Position numbers and translations under genes: made by a program. From positions 1-11,569 of the forward strand of contig JAIDJS010000079.1 of assembly GCA_029052085.1 (NCBI GenBank): a DNA stretch of 11,569 bases. Reading direction: 5' to 3'. This document shows, piece by piece, positions 7,283 to 11,569 of this stretch. Origin of the DNA: Eubacterium sp. (lineage in GTDB: Bacteria; Bacillota; Clostridia; Oscillospirales; Acutalibacteraceae). The stretch's first letter is position 1, and each line of letters starts with the position of its first letter. Below the pieces are notes generated by a model, which saw only the letters and a list, made by a program, of their open reading frames with translations, made no database searches and was not told where the DNA came from.

Positions 7283-8674
7283 TTATGCAAGAATTCTGCC
7301 CATCAGAACGCCGTGAACGCTTGCCATCATAAGTCCTCTTGTCCATCCGCTTGAATCGCCCAGACAGTGAAGTCCTTTAATGTTCGTGTTGAATTCCGTG
7401 TCCATCTTAACTCTGTTGGAATAGAATTTCAGTTCAGGGCTGTAAAGCAGAGTTTCAGGCGATGCAAAGCCGGGAACAACATGGTCCATTGCCTGAATAA
7501 AATTGATAATGTTTATCATTGCCCTGTATGGCATTGCCGCTGTAATATCGCCTGCAACGGCATCCGGCAATGTTGGTTTCAGATTTGAACGTGAAAGCTC
7601 CTTCTGCCATGTTCGTTTACCGTCCAGAATATCTCCGAAGCGCTGAACAAGAATATGGCCTGCGCCAAGCATATTTGTAAGCTCGCCAACCTTCTGTGCG
7701 TATGCAATCGGCTGATTGAACGGCTCTGTAAAATTGTGTGAACAGAGAATAGCCAGATTTGTATTGTCGCTCTTAAGTTCCTTGTATGAATGACCGTTTA
7801 CAACGGCTAAATCGTTGTCATAGTTTTCCTGAGCAACAAAGCCGCCGGGATTCTGACAGAAGGTGCGCACCTTGTTTTTGAATGGCTTAGGGTAGCCTAC
7901 AAGCTTGGATTCATAAAGCACCTTGTTTACTTTTTCAATAACCTCGTTTCGCACCTCAACACGAACGCCGATATCTACCGTTCCGGGCTGGTGGGCGATT
8001 CCGTGATCCGTGCAAAGCTGTTCAAGCCAGTCTGCACCTCGTCTGCCGGTTGCAACAACGGTGTGGTCTGCATATATTTCTTCATTGCTGTTTTTATTTG
8101 AAACCTTAACGCCAAGGCATTTTTCTCCGTCAAGAATCAAATCACTGCACTGGCTGTCAAACAGAATTTCAACACCATGCTCAATAAGATATCTTTCAAT
8201 TGCAAAATAAAGCTCCTGTGCCTTTTCGGTTCCGAGATGACGAATCGGGCAGTCAACAAGCTTTAAGCCTGCCTGAATGGCTCTTTTTCTGATTTCCTTA
8301 ACCTCTTCCGTATTGCCGACGCCCTCAACATGCGTATCTGCACCGAATTCCAGATAGATTTTGTCTGTATAATCAATCGTTTTCTGTGCAATATCCTCTC
8401 CGATCAGCTGGGGCAGATCTCCTCCGACTTCATAGGAAAGTGAAAGCTTGCCGTCTGAAAAAGCGCCTGCTCCCGAAAAGCCTGTTGTAATATGGCAATA
8501 CGGCTTGCAGTTCATACATCTTCCCGTTGCAGCCTTCGGGCATTTTCTGCGTTCAACAGATTTGCCCTTTTCAATAATGACAATGCTTTTATCAGAGCCT
8601 TTTTTTATCATTTCAAGGGCTGTGAAAATTCCTGCCGGGCCTGCACCGACTATAGCAACATCATATTTTTTCAT
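7283..8674 (-). CDS. FAD-dependent oxidoreductase, COG2509-type
   Basis: This is a cytoplasmic flavoprotein of the uncharacterised FAD-dependent dehydrogenase family (COG2509). The N-terminus has the Rossmann dinucleotide motif VGAGPAG (residues 9-15) and an acidic strand end IIEKGKS. Four cysteines follow in 16 residues (C45, C53, C56, C60), then GFSGAGAFSDGKL, the family's glycine-rich signature. A second conserved region, VVATGRRGADWL, lies mid-protein, and the C-terminus CLGDSSGWTRGLMMASVHG is a typical FAD-binding closure. The length (463 residues) is normal. The minus-strand AAGGGG at about 8682-8687 supports the start. Substrate and pathway are unknown. The cysteine group could bind a metal or Fe-S cluster, which I infer only from spacing. 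It is transcribed alone, from a promoter at 8765-8793 through a leader that contains a complete terminator. Confidence 0.85.
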   Translation of the reverse strand: MKKYDVAIVGAGPAGIFTALEMIKKGSDKSIVIIEKGKSVERRKCPKAATGRCMNCKPYCHITTGFSGAGAFSDGKLSLSYEVGGDLPQLIGEDIAQKTIDYTDKIYLEFGADTHVEGVGNTEEVKEIRKRAIQAGLKLVDCPIRHLGTEKAQELYFAIERYLIEHGVEILFDSQCSDLILDGEKCLGVKVSNKNSNEEIYADHTVVATGRRGADWLEQLCTDHGIAHQPGTVDIGVRVEVRNEVIEKVNKVLYESKLVGYPKPFKNKVRTFCQNPGGFVAQENYDNDLAVVNGHSYKELKSDNTNLAILCSHNFTEPFNQPIAYAQKVGELTNMLGAGHILVQRFGDILDGKRTWQKELSRSNLKPTLPDAVAGDITAAMPYRAMINIINFIQAMDHVVPGFASPETLLYSPELKFYSNRVKMDTEFNTNIKGLHCLGDSSGWTRGLMMASVHGVLMGRILA

Positions 8675-8691
8675 TCTTTTTCCCCTTTTGC

Positions 8692-8743
8692 AAAAAAATT
8701 AGCCGTCACTGCTTTCCGTTGGACTGAGGAAAGCGTGGCAGCC
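8692..8743 (-). terminator. Intrinsic terminator in the leader of the FAD oxidoreductase gene
   Basis: On the minus strand, GCTTTCC and GGAAAGC form a perfect 7-bp stem with a 10-base loop (8711-8734). An outer stem continues to 8701/8743 with one bulge, one mismatch and a few G-U pairs. Immediately afterwards comes a run of seven Ts (8698 down to 8692), only a few bases before the gene's ribosome binding site. Transcription from the 8765-8793 promoter must pass it, so most transcripts may end here unless it is relieved. Alternatively, the roughly 65-base product could be a small RNA. Confidence 0.8.
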
Positions 8744-8747
8744 GCAT
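8706..8747 (-). CDS. Possible 13-codon upstream ORF in the FAD oxidoreductase leader
   Basis: An ATG at 8747-8745 opens a frame encoding MRLPRFPQSNGKQ and ending in TGA within the 3' arm of the leader terminator. A ribosome translating it would sit across the terminator stem. The only ribosome binding site is a weak GAG a few bases upstream, and the predicted transcript starts just about ten bases before the ATG, so translation is uncertain. It may be a chance ORF. Confidence 0.25.
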   Translation of the reverse strand: MRLPRFPQSNGKQ

Positions 8748-8764
8748 ATATTCTCAACAATTGA

Positions 8765-8793
8765 ATATTACCATAACTTATTACTCTTGTCAA
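8765..8793 (-). promoter_or_regulatory. Sigma-A promoter of the FAD oxidoreductase gene
   Basis: On the minus strand, a consensus TTGACA (8788-8793) is followed after 17 bases by TAATAT (8765-8770). Transcription should start near 8758. The -35 element shares six of seven bases with the -35 element of the divergent promoter. Confidence 0.87.
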
Positions 8794-8815
8794 ATTAAAA
8801 TCACTGTGATATTAT
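8787..8815 (+). promoter_or_regulatory. Sigma-A promoter of the GH28-ogt unit
   Basis: TTGTCA (8787-8792), a 17-base spacer and TATTAT (8810-8815) preceded by TGA form an extended -10 promoter. Transcription should start near 8822, only about 20 bases before the start codon of the GH28 gene. Its -35 occupies the same seven base pairs (TTGTCAA, 8787-8793) as the opposing promoter. Confidence 0.8.
8800..8810. promoter_or_regulatory. Candidate operator palindrome ATCAC-T-GTGAT
   Basis: This 11-bp perfect inverted repeat lies in the spacer of the rightward promoter and touches its -10 element, a classic place for a repressor to act. It is short, and no regulator gene is nearby to assign it to. 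Confidence 0.4.
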
Positions 8816-8844
8816 GGGTTTGAAAAAATAAAGGAGAAATCGTT

Positions 8845-10218
8845 ATGAAAGAATATAATGTTTTACAATATGGTGCTGTAGGCGACGGAAGAGCGAATGA
8901 TGCCTTTGCCGTTCAGCATGCAATAGATGATTGTGCTAAAAACGGCGGAGGCAGAGTTGTTCTTCAAAGCGGTCACGTTTTTTACTGCAATTCCATTCAG
9001 CTTAAAAAGAATGTTGATTTGCATATTCAAAAGGGTGCAACAATAAAAGCTACATCAAATATTGATGAATATATCCGTCCGAATAAGCTTATTAATGATC
9101 CGAAAACTGCGCTTATCGGCAATCCTGTTACGGGCAAGCCAAGCTTTGTTTTTATCTATGGCTATGAGGCAGACGGCTGCTCTATCAGCGGCGAGGGTAC
9201 GATTGATGCAAATGGTCATGCCTTTGTTCAGCGAAAGGATCAGTATTATGTTACGGGGGATTTTTATCCGCGTCCAACGGTTATGTATATTGAAAAAAGC
9301 AATCATATAACCTTTAAGGATTTTACAGTTGTTGATGCGCCGTTCTGGACACTTCATCCGGCAGGCTGTGATGATGTTCTGATTGACAGAATCAGAATTT
9401 TAAATGATCTTGATGTTGCTAACAGTGACGGAATAGACCCCGATCACTGCACAAATGTCAGGATACTGGGCTGCCATGTAACCTGCGCAGATGACTGTAT
9501 CTGCCTGAAAACATCCAAGGGAAACAGTGAATACGGCCCAACGGAAAATGTTGTTATAGACGGATGCACCCTTGTTTCAACCTCTGCTGCAATCAAGATA
9601 GGCACAGAGGGTGTGGGCGATTTCAGAAATATTATTGTTTCAAATTGTACAATCAGCCGGTCAAACAGAGGTCTTTCCATTCAGATTCGTGACGGCGGAA
9701 ATGTTGAAAATGTTTCCTATTCAAATATTATGATTGAAACACGCCGCTTCTGCCCCGATTGGTGGGGAACGGCAGAGCCGATTACCATTACAACCTTTAA
9801 CCGTGATGAAAATACAAAAAGCGGTTCCATCAAAAATATCCGTTTCTTCAATGTAACGGCAAAGGGAGAAAACGGCGTTCTGATTCACGGAAATGCGGAT
9901 AATGTTATCGAAGATATTACCTTTGAAAACTGCCGCGTAGAGCTTACCAAAACAAGCAAGTGGCAGTGCGGTCTTTATGATTTAAGGCCTTGTCTTGACT
10001 GGGGTGTTGAAAAATATGATAATTCGGCATTCTTTATTCGTTATGCAAAGGATGTAACGATTATGAAAACAAAAACACTCTGGGGCAGGCTCTGCGATGA
10101 TTATAAATATGCAATTGATGCCGAAAATGTTGAAAATCTTGAGCTTGTAAGATTTAACGGAAAAAGTGTTTCAAAAGATATTGAAGATTTTAAATTCAAT
10201 AATGTTAAGCTGATGTAA
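8845..10218 (+). CDS. Glycoside hydrolase family 28-like protein (polygalacturonase superfamily)
   Basis: This is a right-handed parallel beta-helix protein related to polygalacturonases, which hydrolyse alpha-galacturonide bonds in pectin. The N-terminus YGAVGDG-ND (about 9-19) is the typical opening of the fold. The catalytic core has NSDG (193-196) and ADDCI (215-219), giving the three expected aspartates D195, D216 and D217. The other two GH28 motifs are changed: the position of GHG reads SAAIKIGTEG (about 248-256), and RIK is replaced within RGLSIQIRDGG. This suggests a non-endo subclass such as an oligosaccharide-trimming galacturonidase or a rhamnogalacturonan-related enzyme, not a classical endo-polygalacturonase. 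There is no signal peptide, so it should act in the cytoplasm on imported oligosaccharides. AGGAG (8832-8836), eight bases before the ATG, fixes the start. It is the first gene of a two-gene unit with ogt. No pectin transporter or uronate pathway gene is in the window. Confidence 0.87.
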   Translation: MKEYNVLQYGAVGDGRANDAFAVQHAIDDCAKNGGGRVVLQSGHVFYCNSIQLKKNVDLHIQKGATIKATSNIDEYIRPNKLINDPKTALIGNPVTGKPSFVFIYGYEADGCSISGEGTIDANGHAFVQRKDQYYVTGDFYPRPTVMYIEKSNHITFKDFTVVDAPFWTLHPAGCDDVLIDRIRILNDLDVANSDGIDPDHCTNVRILGCHVTCADDCICLKTSKGNSEYGPTENVVIDGCTLVSTSAAIKIGTEGVGDFRNIIVSNCTISRSNRGLSIQIRDGGNVENVSYSNIMIETRRFCPDWWGTAEPITITTFNRDENTKSGSIKNIRFFNVTAKGENGVLIHGNADNVIEDITFENCRVELTKTSKWQCGLYDLRPCLDWGVEKYDNSAFFIRYAKDVTIMKTKTLWGRLCDDYKYAIDAENVENLELVRFNGKSVSKDIEDFKFNNVKLM

Positions 10219-10674
10219 ATGATGATGTACAAGGGGTATTTTAATTCCCAAATCGGAATAATTCGTGTTGAAGATAACGGCGAAAGACTGATTTCGGTCA
10301 GTATATGTGAAAATGAAGAAAGCAGCAATATGTCTGCTTTAACTGTAAAGGTAATAAATCAGCTGAAGGAATATCTCAGCGGAGTAAGGAAAATTTTTGA
10401 TCTGCCAATTGAAATGAACGGAACGGAATTTCAGTTAAAGGTGTGGTCTGCGCTTTGCAATATCCCCTACGGCGAAACCAGAAGCTATAAGGATATTGCA
10501 GAGAAAATCGGAAATCCAAAGGCAGTGCGTGCTGTTGGCGGTGCCAACAATAAAAACAGGCTTATGATTATTGTACCCTGCCATAGGGTTATCGGTGCGG
10601 ACGGCTCTTTAACAGGCTATGCCGGCGGGATTAATGTAAAGAAAAAGCTGCTTGAATTAGAGCAGCGCGGATGA
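10219..10674 (+). CDS. ogt: Methylated-DNA--protein-cysteine S-methyltransferase (Ogt/MGMT)
   Basis: This suicide DNA-repair protein moves the alkyl group from O6-alkylguanine to its own cysteine. The active site IIVPCHRVIG contains the acceptor C121. IPYGETRSY (82-90) and KAVRAVGGANNKN (101-113) form the DNA-binding helix-turn-helix and arginine finger region. The usual ANGKNP preceding the active site reads ANNKNR here. The length (151 residues) fits the short bacterial Ogt class without the AdaA domain. The ATG directly follows the stop codon of the GH28 gene (TAAATG), and three ATG codons stand in a row (10219-10227). No clear ribosome binding site precedes them, so translation probably depends on ribosomes finishing the GH28 gene. 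Which of the three ATGs is used cannot be decided. Confidence 0.93.
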   Translation: MMMYKGYFNSQIGIIRVEDNGERLISVSICENEESSNMSALTVKVINQLKEYLSGVRKIFDLPIEMNGTEFQLKVWSALCNIPYGETRSYKDIAEKIGNPKAVRAVGGANNKNRLMIIVPCHRVIGADGSLTGYAGGINVKKKLLELEQRG

Positions 10675-10704
10675 TGTATTAAAAAGTTTGAAAGGAAATT
10701 TATT

Positions 10705-10743
10705 GTGAAACTCTGCATTGTAAAGGCTCCGTGCAAAGTCTGA
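10705..10743 (+). CDS. Leader peptide MKLCIVKAPCKV upstream of the MFS exporter gene
   Basis: A 12-codon ORF starting with GTG and ending with TGA is preceded by AAAGGAAA (10691-10698), about seven bases upstream. It lies in the 159-base gap between ogt and the exporter gene. Its last six codons form the 5' arms of two competing stems. This suits a role in sensing ribosome stalling rather than as a functional peptide. I do not recognise the sequence. No strong promoter is visible just upstream; TTGAAT (10652-10657) with TGTATT (10675-10680) is a weak candidate, otherwise it would be read from the GH28-ogt transcript. Confidence 0.55.
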   Translation: MKLCIVKAPCKV

Positions 10744-10807
10744 AGGACGAGGTTGCATGGAGAAATAAATATTAATTTCGTCCGAACAGATTTTGCATTT
10801 TAGTTTT
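10727..10807 (+). promoter_or_regulatory. Alternative-hairpin attenuator in front of the MFS gene
   Basis: Stem A pairs CTCCGTGCAA (10727-10736) with TTGCATGGAG (10753-10762), ten pairs with one G-U. Competing with it is a long two-part hairpin. TGCAAAGTCTG (10732-10742) pairs with CAGATTTTGCA (10787-10797), and nested inside, 10745-10755 pairs with 10773-10783 starting GGACGA / TCGTCC. The long hairpin is followed by TTTTAGTTTT, a broken U-tract, so it resembles a terminator with stem A as antiterminator. GATTTTGC (10789-10796) can also pair with GCAAAGTC (10824-10831), between the exporter's Shine-Dalgarno and start codon, so control of translation is an alternative. No energies were computed. 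Confidence 0.6.
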
Positions 10808-10833
10808 AATGTTTAACTAAGGAGCAAAGTCAA

Positions 10834-11569
10834 ATGAATTTAATAAAAATCACTTTCAAAGAATTAAAATATTTTCTAATTCTCTGGTCAACACAGGCAT
10901 TATCACAGTTAGGCAGTTCAATGACGAACTATGCACTTATAGTCTGGTCATACACCGCTAAAGGTTCTGCGCTGACAACAGCATTGTTATCTGTCTGTTC
11001 TTATGCACCATATGTGATAATGAGTATTTTTGCAGGTGCGTTGAGTGATAAATGGAATAAAAAAGTCACAATGCTGGTCAGCGATACATTTGCCGCTTTG
11101 TGTACAATTTCAATTTTTGTTCTGCTGCAAACAGGCAGGCTTGAAATCTGGCATCTGTATTGTTTAAATGCGCTGAATGGATTGATGAATACAGTTCAGC
11201 AGCCTGCGTCAGATGTAGCAATAACGCTTTTAACACCAAAAAAGCATTATCAAAGGGTAAGCGGACTGCGTTCGTTTTCAAATGCGCTGATCAGTATTCT
11301 TACGCCAATCATTGCAACTGCTGTTTTGTCTTTTGCAAATCTGAAAACAGTTATTTATATTGACTTGTTTACCTTTGCAATTGCTTTTATCTCGTTAGCG
11401 TTTTTTGTTAAGATACCTGAATACAAAGCTGATGAAAATGCAGATTCGTTTTTAACATTAACAAAAAGCGGACTTGCTTATTTAAAACAGAACAGGGGTA
11501 TTTTAGATTTAATACTTTTTTTGGCTTGTATAAATCTTATTGCATCCATGTATAATGCTGCGTTTCATT
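10834..11569 (+). CDS. MFS exporter, macrolide-efflux (Mef)-type family, 3' end outside the window
   Basis: An uninterrupted frame begins with ATG at 10834 and runs off the right edge after 245 codons. AAGGAG (10819-10824), nine bases upstream, supports the start. The protein begins MNLIKITFKELKYFLILWST and has about six hydrophobic helices. Residues 14-40 (WSTQALSQLGSSMTNYAL) are typical of helix 1 in the Mef-like drug/proton antiporters. The loop between helices 2 and 3, GALSDKWNKK (68-77), is MFS motif A. Helix 4 has NGLMNTVQQPASDVAI (about 115-130). It should sit in the cytoplasmic membrane and export a small molecule using the proton gradient. The substrate is unknown, but a ribosome-targeting drug is plausible because a leader peptide and attenuator precede it. 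Roughly 40 percent of a normal 400-residue protein is missing because of the window edge. Confidence 0.85.
   Translation, partial: MNLIKITFKELKYFLILWSTQALSQLGSSMTNYALIVWSYTAKGSALTTALLSVCSYAPYVIMSIFAGALSDKWNKKVTMLVSDTFAALCTISIFVLLQTGRLEIWHLYCLNALNGLMNTVQQPASDVAITLLTPKKHYQRVSGLRSFSNALISILTPIIATAVLSFANLKTVIYIDLFTFAIAFISLAFFVKIPEYKADENADSFLTLTKSGLAYLKQNRGILDLILFLACINLIASMYNAAFH

Noticed and set aside
8443..8764. Plus-strand ORFs around 8448-8764 as a small gene between the flavoprotein and GH28 genes
   Set aside because: They read antisense through the flavoprotein N-terminus and its hairpin leader, without a ribosome binding site or coding character.
9055..9357. 100-codon minus-strand ORF opposite the GH28-like gene
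   Set aside because: It is a by-product of codon bias in the real gene; it has no promoter or ribosome binding site and no recognisable domain.
1..11569. CRISPR array, tRNA or rRNA gene, insertion sequence, phage or toxin-antitoxin system
   Set aside because: No regularly spaced repeats, cloverleaf-like segments, transposase or integrase motifs or small paired toxin-antitoxin ORFs were seen on either strand.

Overview
The window looks like chromosome from a low-GC, strictly anaerobic Firmicute, most likely a gut Clostridia member of the Oscillospiraceae/Lachnospiraceae type. The reasons are AT-rich DNA with many AAA/GAA/ATT codons, strong AGGAG-type ribosome binding sites, sigma-A promoters close to consensus, an [FeFe]-hydrogenase maturase, a DegV protein and a pectin-type glycosidase. 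The genus is an inference; there is no rRNA or tRNA gene to anchor it, and I saw no CRISPR array, insertion sequence or integrase.

Layout. (1) 1-1628: hydG (+), with its own promoter, ending at a perfect hairpin terminator shared with the convergent degV. (2) 1641-5346: a minus-strand block transcribed leftward as argG, argH (last two steps of arginine synthesis) and then degV, which has its own consensus promoter. (3) 5347-5762: a dense regulatory region between divergent argG and an ABC-F gene. It holds AT-rich palindromes resembling ARG boxes, a rightward promoter, a 7-codon leader peptide and a full attenuator. (4) 5763-7260: an Lsa/Vga/CplR-like ABC-F ribosome-protection protein, ending at a terminator shared with the next, convergent gene. 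(5) 7283-8815: a COG2509-type FAD-dependent oxidoreductase (-) whose short leader holds a complete intrinsic terminator. Its promoter shares its -35 hexamer with the divergent rightward promoter of the next unit. (6) 8845-10674: a GH28-like glycosidase and, one codon boundary later (TAAATG), an O6-methylguanine-DNA methyltransferase. (7) 10675 to the end: a 12-codon leader peptide, a second alternative-hairpin attenuator and the first 245 codons of an MFS exporter of the macrolide-efflux type, cut by the window edge.

The main theme is regulation in RNA leaders. Three separate genes (ABC-F, FAD oxidoreductase, MFS exporter) follow hairpin leaders that look like premature-termination switches, and two of these have a convincing short peptide ORF with its own ribosome binding site inside the switch. 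In the ABC-F leader, the segment encoding the leader peptide is almost identical to part of the terminator, and both can pair with the same central segment. This is the architecture expected of ribosome-stalling, antibiotic-induced antitermination. With the MFS exporter behind a second leader-peptide switch about 3.6 kb away, the window may hold two independently drug-sensing resistance genes.

All pairing and promoter claims were read by eye from the sequence. Folding energies, homology and induction were not computed or tested.
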